Source of the DNA: Brachionus rotundiformis
Taxonomy: Eukaryota > Rotifera > Eurotatoria > Ploima > Brachionidae
DNA length: 64,000 nucleotides
Direction of reading: 5' to 3'
Assembly: GCA_016802295.1 (NCBI GenBank)
Contig: JAESIW010000062.1
Span: forward strand, 276,327 to 340,326
Part shown: piece by piece, positions 24,201-34,194 of the stretch
How positions within the stretch are numbered: the stretch's first letter is position 1
Layout: the number at the start of each line of letters is the position of its first letter
Position numbers and translations under genes: made by a program
The notes under the pieces: generated by a model
Database searches by the model: none
Seen by the model: only the letters and a program-made list of their open reading frames with translations
What the model was told of the DNA's origin: nothing

Positions 24201-26549
24201 CATAAAATTTTTTTTTCAATTAAGCAAACAGTAATTACAAAGTATAACTTATGAAGATATTGCATGCACATTGGTAAAAATTAATCCAAGCATTTAGGAA
24301 AAAATAATGTTTCAGAGCCAGGTAAAATCGATTTTTAGAGTATCTAGCAGAATATAGAATTCTTGAATTTCAAAATTGTTTTATCTTAAATTTGTGGCTT
24401 TAAAATCCAAAGTTAATTAGGCCAAAATTCTTGTCAATTTTTGTTTTAGACTATCTATTTTAATTAAGATCAGAATTAAAAGATATAATAATTTGTGCTT
24501 AGCAAACACTCTAATGAACATGACTTGGTATTTTCTTGAAGATTGGTCCCGAAGGAAACTTGTCTCAATTTTAGTATTTTTTGTTTTAATTGTTAAAGAC
24601 TTTTGATAAATGACTATATTTGGGCTTAAATATAAATTTATACAAATTCAAATAGATAGAAGTCGATTATATTCTAAATCAGGTTCGGTAATTAAAGCAG
24701 AACTAATTATCTATTTCTTAAGGAGCTAATTATCATTAATTGCATTTTTAATCGAGTTTCTAGCTGCAAATTTTTTAAAAAATAGAGGAAAAATAAAAAT
24801 AAAAGTCATTAGTAAATAGATAATTCACAAAAAAATTAATTAGGACTTTTTTGTTGACGATTTAAGGAACCTTGAGGTAATCAACAAGCTGGAAGTTTGA
24901 TTAAAACTTCATTTATCTGAATTCACTTAGATATTTTAAAACTAATTTAAAATATATATATATATAGATAAGTTTTTTGTAAAAATTTTAGATATTCTAG
25001 TTTAATTAGTTTAATGCTTCAAATTCTGCAGCAAAATTTATTTTATTTTAATTTTTGGAAAATTGGTAAAAAAATTCACCATGTTACCTAAAACATACTT
25101 TTGGCAATTGCAGTTAAGAATGGCATAAATTGCCAAAATAAATAACATTAAATAAATAATTAAACCAAATACAATTAAATAAACTGGTTTTATGAGTTAA
25201 TTAGACTATTTGATAAGCTGAATTTATTTTTGGAATACAAATCTCCCTCATTTGTAAACATGACTGTAATGTTTACATTAGTACCCTTGGGCCCGTCTAT
25301 CCGATCCCCTCGTTGGACGTATTGGAGCAGCTATTTATGCTCCTTTCTAACTTAAACGCTCATGGTTTATTTAATTAAACCAGTGATATCGACAAAGATG
25401 TCGCTATATCACAATGATCATTCATATCTTTTCCTGGACAGTTCATTTGAGTTCATTAGACCATAAATAGATAGTCAGTAAATAAATATAATATTTTTTT
25501 ATTTAACTCACATTTATTTACGTTATTTATAAAACTAAAGTTTAATTAAATAAATTACCAATTTAAAAATATGATATCTTCAAATTTTAGCAATGTATGA
25601 TGATAACTAAGTTATAAGTTACACAAACGTAGTTGAGTATTTAATAAATCATGATTCGAATCTGCTCTATATCCATACATTTATTAAATTACATGATTTT
25701 TTTAAATTAAAACTTAGTTCTATTAAATTGACTAAAAAAACAAGTATTTAGATTTATTTATAGTTTGTTATTTTATAATATAATGAAATTTTTTTGCTTT
25801 GATTAAAGCAAATATATTAATCAATTTACCATACTTTATAATAATAATAATAAAAATAAAAATAATGAGCTACAACGCCTTAGAAGATAAATACATTATT
25901 TTAAAATCAATAAATACAATTAAAGAGCATTAATATTGATTGTTTTAAATAATTAAATAAGAATGTCATTAGAAGATCCTTTAAATAAATTTATTAAAAT
26001 ACTTTTTTTAAAATTTAGTATTTGAATAGATTTATATTAATATTCTAAACATTTTAATGTAAAAAATAAGAAAAAATTTTTTAAATAATCAATAAAATCA
26101 AATATTAAAAAAATATTTAGGGTTATCTTTAATTAAAAAATATTCCATTCTATTTCTTATTAAAAAAATTTTAAATATAGAATAGATTTATTTCTTATCA
26201 CTCCATCAGTAAGTGAATTTGGTTCACACTACCATTTTATAAATGATGCTTTAATGCCATTTTATTAATCTAGTTTTTATCTTATTTGATATCAAAGGAA
26301 ATAGGTAATTATTTAACCCTAGTTTTATAGTAAAACTATATGTAGATAAAATATAATTGATTGGAGTCATGAAATTCGGACCGAAAAAGTATTGAATAGT
26401 TTCTGAGGGAATAAGGTAATATTAAAAGTAAAAATTCATCTGGGAACAATGGTACGAAAAAATGCAAAATAATTTTTTTATTCCAGATCTAATTAAATAA
26501 AATAAAAAATAAATAATTATTTATTTTAGATAATGACTAGAGCTTTTAA
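21201..26549. other. 5.3-kb gene-poor region upstream of the amine receptor
   Basis: No open frame longer than chance with recognisable motifs was seen on either strand. The composition is strongly A/T-rich with simple-sequence stretches (an AT run near 24953-24966, an ATA run near 25839-25865). The only distinctive part is the more GC-rich block at about 25240-25440 with several hairpins. Distal regulatory sequence or untranslated exons of the receptor gene could lie here; neither can be shown. Confidence 0.5.
25253..25412. repeat. Cluster of four closely spaced hairpins
   Basis: Four inverted repeats lie within 160 bases: TGTAAACAT/ATGTTTACA (25253-25261 with 25269-25277), GGAGCA/TGCTCC (25324-25329 with 25338-25343), TGGTTTA/TAAACCA (25363-25369 with 25376-25382), and GTGATATCGACA with TGTCGCTATATCAC (25383-25394 with 25399-25412, two-base bulge). 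Hairpins three and four are directly adjacent. The block is noticeably less A/T-rich than its surroundings. Its function is unknown. Confidence 0.5.
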
Positions 26550-28049
26550 ATGAAAAAGATAATTTTGACTCTCATTTTAAAAATAATTTACTCTTCGGCA
26601 ATTTTTTGCCTGGAGAATGCCAGTCCGGACCTGGATGCAAATTTGGACAAGCTCAACCATAGCTTGAATATCAACAACGAAAAATTTTCCAAGCCATATT
26701 TTTTTCTAGACTCATGCAAAAAATCTCTAATTAGATGCATATTATTGTCAACTGTGCTCGGACTTTTAATTTTGTTCACCATCGTTGGCAACTCGTTTGT
26801 GATAGCGGCCGTTTTTCTGGACCGTAATTTACACAATGTTGCCAATTATTTGATAGTGTCTTTGGCATTTGCCGACTTGACAGTGGCAGTAATGGTGATG
26901 CCAATCGGCGCCTACCAAGAAGTGTTCCGGGAGTGGTCTTTTGGAAAGATTTTGTGTGATATTTGGACAATTTTCGATGTATTGTGCTGCACTGCCAGCA
27001 TCTTACACCTGGTTGCCATAGCTCTAGATCGCTACTGGGCCATTACCAAATTCGGCTATGGCTCTAGCCGAACTCCCAAGCTTATTTTCACTTTTATCGG
27101 CATTATTTGGTCAGTGTCCCTCGTAGTGGCTGTTTCGCCGCATATATTCGGCCTCAGCTATGACGTAAAAAACACTGACCGCTGCCATCTTACAGACCAT
27201 TTGACCTATCAGCTTGTTTCCACAGTGGCCGCTTTTTACCTGCCACTTATTGGCATGTGTGTAATCTATTGGAAAATTTTCCGCACCGCAAAGCTGCGCA
27301 TCAGGAAAAAAGCTTTCAAGAATGGATCTCTGTTACCCAAAGGCAACAAACAGTCAAAGTCCCAAATGAAAAATCAACCATCAAATTATAAATCAAGTGA
27401 TCATTCAATGGCCTCAGAGGAAAAAAATGCCAACAAGTGTCCATGTGAAAACCAGAGTGCTAAAAATGACTCAACGCCAAAGAATAAACCTGATTCCAAA
27501 GCTAATAGATCATTATATCTGTGTGAAGATTCTAGCTTTTATGATACCAAGACAGCTTTTGCAAATAGTGAATATAAAGCATTGAGCACGTCTTTAGAAT
27601 GCATCCCAACCAGAGATGGTGATAAACAAGAACAAGTTAACAATGATAGACTGATAACAAAGAAGGAAACTTTGGAAATTTCGAGCAAAAATTGCTTCAC
27701 CGGATCAGATAAGTCGTTTAGACGAAATGTCGAGCCTGATCAAGTATCCAATATACTAAAGAAAAGAGCTTACATTGATCTTAAACGGGAAAGAAAAGCA
27801 GCCAAAACACTTGGTATCATAATGTCATGTTTTATAGCCTGCTGGCTACCATATTTTTTGATGCAAATATTTTTTTCTGTATGTAAAAATTGTTATTTGA
27901 CAAAAAAGTTGGAAAATAGTTATCTAGTCAGCATTCTTACATGGTCTGGATACTTAAATTCAATGCTTAATCCGGTCATTTATACAATTTTTAGTCCAGA
28001 CTTTCGCAATGCATTCTCTAGGCTTTTGTCTGGAAAGTACAGATTATAA
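26550..28049 (+). CDS. Biogenic-amine GPCR, 5-HT1-like serotonin receptor
   Basis: An intronless 499-residue class A receptor. A hydrophobic leader (residues 1-19) and an N-glycosylation site (ENAS) precede TM1 with GN. TM2 has SLAFADL. TM3 reads FDVLCCTASI with the amine-binding Asp143, followed by DRYWAIT (160-166). TM5 has STVAAFYLP, the Ser-Thr-x-x-Ala pattern of 5-HT1 receptors rather than the SxxS of catecholamine receptors. The start of ICL3 (KLRIRKKA) also resembles 5-HT1A. ICL3 is long (~150 residues), Lys/Ser-rich and probably disordered. TM6 has RERKAAKTLGIIM..CWLPYF, and TM7 has WSGYLNSMLNPVIY (Asn474) with a short tail. A long ICL3 and short tail fit Gi-coupled 5-HT1 receptors. 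Amine receptor identity is firm; serotonin over octopamine or dopamine is likely but unproven. Confidence 0.85.
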   Translation: MKKIILTLILKIIYSSAIFCLENASPDLDANLDKLNHSLNINNEKFSKPYFFLDSCKKSLIRCILLSTVLGLLILFTIVGNSFVIAAVFLDRNLHNVANYLIVSLAFADLTVAVMVMPIGAYQEVFREWSFGKILCDIWTIFDVLCCTASILHLVAIALDRYWAITKFGYGSSRTPKLIFTFIGIIWSVSLVVAVSPHIFGLSYDVKNTDRCHLTDHLTYQLVSTVAAFYLPLIGMCVIYWKIFRTAKLRIRKKAFKNGSLLPKGNKQSKSQMKNQPSNYKSSDHSMASEEKNANKCPCENQSAKNDSTPKNKPDSKANRSLYLCEDSSFYDTKTAFANSEYKALSTSLECIPTRDGDKQEQVNNDRLITKKETLEISSKNCFTGSDKSFRRNVEPDQVSNILKKRAYIDLKRERKAAKTLGIIMSCFIACWLPYFLMQIFFSVCKNCYLTKKLENSYLVSILTWSGYLNSMLNPVIYTIFSPDFRNAFSRLLSGKYRL

Positions 28050-28894
28050 TTGTTTTAAATAAATTGTCAATAAAAAAATTAAATTAATTTATTAACACAA
28101 TTGATGATTATTTTGAAAATTATTTTTATTTTATCTATTCTAAAATACTTTTTTAGCTAAAAGTTTATATGAAAAATGAGAACTAATGACCTGGTTGAGT
28201 TTTACAGAGTCGTATTAGAATCAATAAGGTATGTTATATTTTCGATAATAAAAATTATAACCAATACTTAATAAAATTTAAATTTTATCTTTTTTTTTAA
28301 TTTTCAAAAAAAAATTTTTATTTCTCAGAAGGCAATTTAAATTAATAATTTCGTATTAGATAATTAAAAATTCTAAATTGAAATAATAGCTTTATTTCAT
28401 AATTTAACATTTGATTTAAAAAATATTATGATTCCTGACATTTGTTTTGTAAAATTAAATTTTTTAATAAAAAAAAATAAAAAAGTTTTTTTTTAATCTC
28501 ATGCCATACCAGACCAAAACCAGCATCACTAAAATATCTCTTCATATTCGTATTTATATTTTTACTTCATCTCTTACTGATAGATGAAAAAGCTTACCTT
28601 AATTTACAATTAATTTAATTAATTTTTAAAAATTTTTGTTAGATGTAAATAAATATTAAGTAAATTAAAAAAAAAACAGTAATCAAAATTTTTTCGCTAG
28701 TTATTCATTGCGTTTTTATTTATTTAAAAGTAAAATCATTTAGAAATGATTAAAAAGCTTCCAAAAAAATGTCATGGTCTGTAACTTTCCAAATTAGAAA
28801 AAATAAATTATTTTTTAATTGATTTTAATCATTTTTACATTTATATTAAATTATTTTGACTATTTAAACCTGGTGAACAAAAAAAAGCACAAAA
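28050..28894. other. Spacer between the amine receptor and the lysyl oxidase
   Basis: A/T-rich with AATAAA-like signals just after 28050 (possible polyadenylation of the receptor transcript). No gene was recognised. Confidence 0.5.
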
Positions 28895-31255
28895 ATGACA
28901 TATATACAGTCTTTTATATTTTATATTTCGATTCAGAGGTTGGCGTTGGCATGCGGTCCACTTCCACCTTTGCCAGAACTTTGGACTATAGAAATCGACA
29001 AGGCAATGAAAGGCGAAATAGCTGACAATTGGCTGTTCAATTTTACTTTTTATGCACCACCAAGAGTAATGCCAGGCAAACCATGGAATGCCAAAATTGA
29101 AGCAACTTGGACAGGTCCTTCTCTTAAGGATCCCTCTCTTTTGAAATACCTAAAGCTTAGATTTACACCCATCAAAAGTTCATACCAATCTATGTGGTCT
29201 GGATACAAAATCCTAATTGTATCCTCCTTCGATCATTCAACTAATCATATTGTTTTTAAGACCTACAAGCCATCCAGGTTTATGGTAGCTCCCAAAAACA
29301 GACTGGGTGTTTATAATGGCATGCATTTTACTTTACAAATTGCTGATCAATTCATGCCCAACATGTTTGTTTACATAAATACTAGAACTAATCGAGATGT
29401 TGAAGTAACTTGTTCTGATGGCATATTCTGTAATGGTGAGGAAAGATATGTTTTGATTGGAAATACAAAAAGTTGTCTAAGTGCCAAAGTAAAAGCTTGC
29501 GAGCATCCAAGTGGTAATCCGTGTTCATCATATGCATGCGATGAAGAGAACAAAGAGTGCAGTCCAGTGCCTTTAAATGGTGCTTTGTGTCCTCGTTGTA
29601 ATTCAACATCCACTGATGGTACTATCTCTTGTACGGACATAGGTCTTGAATGCGGATGGAACATGGACAAAACAGTCAATTGTGGCACTTGTCCTCAGAA
29701 TAAAGTCTGCTCCAAAAACAAATGCATAGATGTGTCATCGTTAGGCGAAGGGTCTTGTGGTAAGCCATATCGCTTGTACAACCAAAGTTTTACCATTCCA
29801 GCTAATGGTTTGCCAGCGTTTACACTCAAAGGAGACTTAAGCTTATCTCAATATGTTGACCATGTTACACCAGTTTGTAATCCAGCACCAGTGCCTGATA
29901 TTGTATATGAATTTGAAATTGATAGCCAAGTACCAATGGGCATAGAGGTTCAAATGTTGAGCGCTGACGGTACTACAGATGTCATGGACACAGTTTTGGC
30001 ATTGACAAATGAAACATGTGAACCACTGGCTCTCTACTCATTTTGTGGTGATGACAATGTTCCACCTGGTGGAGTTTCATCCCGAATATTTGGCAAATTA
30101 ACCAACGGCGTGTATAAACTAGTGGCAACAGCTTTCAATGATGCATCAGTTAATTTAGGACCATTCGAGCTGAAGGTCAAATTGTACCCAAATTGTGTTG
30201 CCCAATGTGATGGCAATCGTAAGTGTGGATCGGACGGATGCGGTGGTGAGTGTGGTACATGTCAAAAAGGTGAAATATGCCATGAAGAAACAGGCACATG
30301 CAGAGCATCGCCATGCATTCCAGATTGTACATACATGGTCAAGGAGAATGTCACAGAGAGAAAGGAATGTGGTGATGATGGATGCGGCGGCCTTTGCGGC
30401 TCATGCAATGTACTAAACAATGAAATGTGCGTATTCGAAACAGGCAAATGCATCAAGGTGAACCTGTGCGACAATCTTTTGCCTTTATGCCCAGGCTATC
30501 CGCCAAAATCAATGGAAAATCCCTATTGTGGTCATGATTGTCAGTGGCACAGCATGTCAGAGCCTCTGGGAGATTTGATCCCAAATAATAAAAGTTTTGT
30601 CCTGCCTTCTATCGAGTTCAATTGGGTCAATGTGCCAAATCGATCATGTGCGGTCATTGAAGGTTGTCACAAAAAAAATGGACATAGACTGATAATGCGC
30701 TTTGATACCTTTGTTCACAATGCAGGTCAGAAAAATTTCTATCCACCATCTGCACAAGACTCGCCTCACTTGTTCGAATGGAGTCCGTGCCATGCTCACT
30801 TTCATTTTGATGGCTTTGCACTATTCAATTTGTATGACATGGACTCACGTTTGGTCTCAGCCGGTGGCAAAAGAGGATATTGTATGGAAGACACCGTACA
30901 AACAATATTTGGCGAGCATGTCTCTTGTAGAAACAAATTTGATTGTACCAATCAGGGAATTCAGCCTGGATGGGCTGATTTATATCCAAATGTTCTGGAC
31001 TGTCAGTGGCTGGATATAACCGACATTCAGCGAGAGAAGTGGTACATATATGAAATTTGCTCAAATATAGAAAGAAAATTGCACGAGGCTTCGAATACAA
31101 ATGATTGTAAACGATTTCCTGTTTTCGTACCAGATGTGCCTTTGGATTTGGACGCACCTTCAATCAAGTATCATCAGGTTTTGGCAGATAGAAATATTGT
31201 AGATGTACCAGAAATTAAATTGGAGCCTGGTATTGAATTATCGATTGAAAATTAA
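28895..31255 (+). CDS. Secreted lysyl oxidase-like protein with bacterial-type PPC and Cys-rich modules
   Basis: Intronless, 786 residues. The first ~20 residues are hydrophobic and end LALA-CG, a plausible signal peptide. Residues ~20-165 form an unrecognised, probably beta-rich, domain. A Cys-rich block follows (CSDGIFCNGEE...CDEENKECSP). Residues ~285-435 resemble a bacterial pre-peptidase C-terminal (PPC) domain (DIVYEFEID ... GVSSRIFGKLTNGVYKLVATAF). Then two CGxDGCGGxCGxC repeats precede the C-terminal lysyl oxidase domain, with the copper site HAHFH (633-637) in WSPCHAHFHFDG, a candidate cofactor Lys659 (GGKRGYCMEDT) and Tyr697 (DLYPNVLDCQWLDITD). All residues needed for a quinone-dependent amine oxidase are present, so it may cross-link extracellular proteins. 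Vertebrate LOX proteins lack this upstream architecture. An intronless gene with PPC and CGxDGCGG modules raises the possibility of bacterial origin. Confidence 0.85.
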   Translation: MTYIQSFIFYISIQRLALACGPLPPLPELWTIEIDKAMKGEIADNWLFNFTFYAPPRVMPGKPWNAKIEATWTGPSLKDPSLLKYLKLRFTPIKSSYQSMWSGYKILIVSSFDHSTNHIVFKTYKPSRFMVAPKNRLGVYNGMHFTLQIADQFMPNMFVYINTRTNRDVEVTCSDGIFCNGEERYVLIGNTKSCLSAKVKACEHPSGNPCSSYACDEENKECSPVPLNGALCPRCNSTSTDGTISCTDIGLECGWNMDKTVNCGTCPQNKVCSKNKCIDVSSLGEGSCGKPYRLYNQSFTIPANGLPAFTLKGDLSLSQYVDHVTPVCNPAPVPDIVYEFEIDSQVPMGIEVQMLSADGTTDVMDTVLALTNETCEPLALYSFCGDDNVPPGGVSSRIFGKLTNGVYKLVATAFNDASVNLGPFELKVKLYPNCVAQCDGNRKCGSDGCGGECGTCQKGEICHEETGTCRASPCIPDCTYMVKENVTERKECGDDGCGGLCGSCNVLNNEMCVFETGKCIKVNLCDNLLPLCPGYPPKSMENPYCGHDCQWHSMSEPLGDLIPNNKSFVLPSIEFNWVNVPNRSCAVIEGCHKKNGHRLIMRFDTFVHNAGQKNFYPPSAQDSPHLFEWSPCHAHFHFDGFALFNLYDMDSRLVSAGGKRGYCMEDTVQTIFGEHVSCRNKFDCTNQGIQPGWADLYPNVLDCQWLDITDIQREKWYIYEICSNIERKLHEASNTNDCKRFPVFVPDVPLDLDAPSIKYHQVLADRNIVDVPEIKLEPGIELSIEN

Positions 31256-31344
31256 TTTTTAGAACTTGAATTAATTGACATTTTATTCATTAAATTTTTA
31301 TTAAGAGTGAATTAATTTATCATTTATTAGTTTTTCTCGGTAAA

Positions 31345-32403
31345 AATTCAATTCTTGAAAACTTTTATTCTTCCTTACTTTGATTATTGTCTTTCTTTAA
31401 TTATTTACTTTCACAAGTCAAGTATACAAAGACTTGCTAATTGTTATTATCTTTGTTTATTTAAAATGTTTGATTTTAAATTCTCATCTGATGATCCTAT
31501 GGGTCTTGTCGACTATGTGTACTTTGTCATCTTTCTGGGTTTGTGATCTGCTATGATCACAAATTTTTTGATCACATTATCCAAGGATCACAAGTATTTT
31601 TGAATGATCACGCATAAAAATTTCAAAACATAATTGATATAGTATTAAAAAAAAAAAAATGCTTTAAGCTCTTTTTTATCAATATTCAGATCGGTATAAA
31701 ACCTTGGCTCTTACGAGTCTTTCATGTTCTGAATTGGCACAAAATGAAGTGAAACACTCAAATGGTGTGCCTTGTCCTTTGTGTGATTCCTTAATGAATA
31801 ATGAAAAAGGAGTTAAATTGCGTAAAGCTAAAAAAATCATTTATTTCAATTTTATTATTTTTTCTTGATTGATTTAGTTTGAATTTATTATGTTGATCAC
31901 AAAAATAAAACATTGATCACAGAATTTTTTTAGTTTTTTTTAAATTCACCAAAAATGTGATCGCTCTTTTTTTTCAATAGCAAAGATCACAAACCCAGCA
32001 AGATGACAAAGCTCAAAATCAAGATCGCATAGTCGACAAGACCCGATCCTATTGTTATTAATGAATATCTAAAAAAATTTAAACACTTCAGTTTTCATCA
32101 GAGAGTTTTTCTTGGACTAGGAATTTTTTCATTCAAGGTTTTCTCATTTCAAAATCCACCAATTTTAGCAGAACAGCTAAAAACAAATGAAGTGAGAAAT
32201 TTACCATATAAATTAAGAAACAAGAATCATTTTATTGAACCAACTTCACACCGAAAATTTGGTGAATCAACGTTTGGATTCTTTTTTACCAGATTTATTA
32301 AAAGTTTTCTTTTTAAACAATTTAATACAAGTATAAATATTATCTCTTTAAAAAAATATTTTTATGAAAATATAAATATAATCATAATTAAATTAAAATA
32401 AAT
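31345..32403 (+). pseudogene. Non-LTR retrotransposon 3' fragment, split by a nested hAT MITE
   Basis: Starting about 90 bases after the lysyl oxidase stop, the translation KTFILPYFDYCLSL...IQRLANCYYLCLFKMF is the thumb/C-terminal segment of a LINE reverse transcriptase (the LPYFDYC...IQRL block). The frame is broken at 31500 by an inserted element and resumes after it at about 32053 (NEYLKKFKHFS...), running to a stop at 32399-32401. Removing the insert and one target copy restores the reading, so the LINE was already in place when the MITE landed. It is 5'-truncated. Confidence 0.7.
31501..32044. mobile_element. Non-autonomous hAT-type MITE nested in a LINE fragment
   Basis: The octamer GATCCTAT is duplicated directly at 31493-31500 and 32045-32052. 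Between them is a 544-bp element with inverted ends GGGTCTTGTCGACTATG at both sides, and further matching inverted stretches (CTTTGTCATCTT.CTGGGTTTGTGATC). TGATCAC words are repeated near both ends (about 31554, 31573, 31587, 31606 and 31899, 31915, 31984), as expected of subterminal transposase-binding sites. An 8-bp duplication indicates the hAT superfamily. No transposase is encoded. The ends differ from those of the 15.9-19.3 kb hAT, so another element mobilised it. Confidence 0.85.
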
Positions 32404-32806
32404 ATGCTCAAACTACATATTTTATTTTGATCGAGGTTTTCATTCAGTCATCACAGGCTTATTAAGCACTGCTTGGCTTTTAAATAAATTTTAATTTATT
32501 GAAATTACTTTTTTTTTAAAATCACTAAAAGCCTTTTCTTTTATGAACATCAGAAAAATTATTTTGATTATTTAACCTCCGTTCTGTTTCATAAGAAAAC
32601 TTGCACCATGTCATTTTTACATATAAAGATCTTTTCTCGTATAATAATCAATAAAATTTTTAAATAGTGTAAATTTTTATTTTAAATTAATCTTTAAGCA
32701 ATTTTTGAAAAAGAAATAAAGATAAAAAGACAATGTTAAAAATAATAAAGAATATTCAATTCAATTTTTTAACATTTAAAAGAAATGAAAAATTCTTGTC
32801 TTTTCA

Positions 32807-32829
32807 GTGCCTTTGGATTTGGACGCACC
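32807..32829 (+). repeat. 23-nt exact copy of lysyl oxidase coding sequence
   Basis: The 23 bases beginning GTGCCTTTGGATTTGGACG are identical to 31136-31158 inside the lysyl oxidase reading frame (residues VPLDLDAP). They sit directly at the 5' boundary of a truncated LINE and are in the same reading frame as its reverse transcriptase. The preceding bases CTTGTCTTTTCAG look like a splice acceptor. Confidence 0.8.
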
Positions 32830-33448
32830 AAATAAAGAATATTCATTTCAACTCTTACTTGAAATTAAGACAGGGGTTCGTCAGGGATACATCCTTTCTC
32901 CATTACTTTTCTTGATCCTCATCGACTTTGCTATGAGGAGAATTACTGAAGGACAGAGAACTGGCATTTACTGAGGAATGCCTCTCGGTCGGATGGAAAA
33001 TCTCGAAGATCTTGATTTTGCAGATGATATTGACCTGATATCACAGATGGAGAGCCACATGAGGGAAAAGACCGAGAAGTTAAAACGCAACACAGTTTAT
33101 GCTGGCCTAGAGATAAACACCCGAAAAACAGAAGTTTTGTGCATAAACAAAAAACTCAATGCACCAATTTCTGTTGGAGACGAAAATCTTAAATGCGTCG
33201 GCAGCTTTACATACCTAGGAGGTGTGATTAGCAAAAATGGTGGCTCCGAAGAAGACATTCGAAACAGATAACGAAGGCCAGAACTTCTTTCTTCAAATTA
33301 AGGCTTATGTGGAAATCGTCATTCCTTCGACTGAGGACTAAATTACATCTCTATAGTAGTCTGGTCAAATCTGTATTATTATATGGATCTGAATGCTGGC
33401 GAATAAGTGACAGTGATCTTCAAAAGATCGAAGTATTCCATAAAAAGA
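32830..33448 (+). pseudogene. Non-LTR reverse transcriptase fragment
   Basis: The translation shows TGVRQGYILSPLLF (RT motif 4 region) and LEDLDFADDIDLIS (catalytic FADD motif 5), then LEINTRKTEVL and YLGGVISKNGGSEEDI. After a stop at 33269-33271 it continues with KARTSFFKLR, HLYSSLVKSVLLYGSECWRIS. A stop (IY*GM) interrupts it at about 32971. It lacks the endonuclease and the N-terminal half. It is the same family as the minus-strand tail at 11.9-12.4 kb. The 3' part ends near 33448 without a clear poly-A. Confidence 0.75.
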
Positions 33449-34180
33449 GTAAAAAATCATCGTTTTTATAGACATATTTTATCGTTCATTTTTCTTTTTA
33501 CGCAAAAAATAAACACTTTAAAGCATGATTTCAACTACGTTATTTCAGACTCATGTTTAGACTTTATTCTTTCGAAATTATTTAGACAATTTTTGGAATC
33601 TTAGATCAATAAATTTTTAAAATTTAAGTAATCTAGATCATGTTTATCAAAAATTTTATTTTTTTTTATTTTTAAACTTCATTCATTAAATTGTTTCGAA
33701 TATTATCTTCCAATTATTTTCGCTGACAGGCAATTAGGATATTATCCTCCTAGAGGAGGGATTATTTATAAAAAGCAAAAATATCTTATTTTTGGTAAAA
33801 AGATAAAGAGGTAATTTTTTTTGATGATTTTCCTTACTAATTATTTAATTTTAAAAGATTTACCTTAAATGAAAAATAAATTATTACGGTAATTTGAGAA
33901 TCGCTTTTTTTAAATGAAAAAAGAAAGGCCGATGAAATAATCGAATGGCAATTATTTAAAAAAAATGAATTTTTGTGTTGGTTTTATTATAAATTAGGTA
34001 AATATGATGAAGAAAATGATTATTTGCTAATGTTTGCATCATTAAAGTTAAAAATCAATTCTTATTTTTTAATAAATATTTTAAAGAATTCATTTTTTAA
34101 ACATAAAGCCTGTTCGTATTTCAACTAAATTAATTTTAAATGCATATTAAAAACATAGATTAGAAGAGAAGAATCGAATT
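33449..34180. other. AT-rich spacer within the transposon-rich region
   Basis: Only short Phe/Lys/Ile-rich open frames, none recognised. A hairpin-like TAGGATATTATCCTCCTAGAGGAGGATTA region near 33735-33765 contains TCCTC/GAGGA. No repeat boundary was fixed. Confidence 0.4.
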
Positions 34181-34194
34181 TCGATTAGAAGAAA

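Noticed and set aside
25279..25330. Possible tRNA in the GC-richer island
   Set aside because: No A-box/B-box pair, anticodon arm or acceptor stem could be drawn.
28895..31255. Bacterial contamination as the source of the lysyl oxidase
   Set aside because: It sits in continuous A/T-rich animal DNA between an intronless animal receptor and LINE debris, with the same base composition as neighbouring genes.
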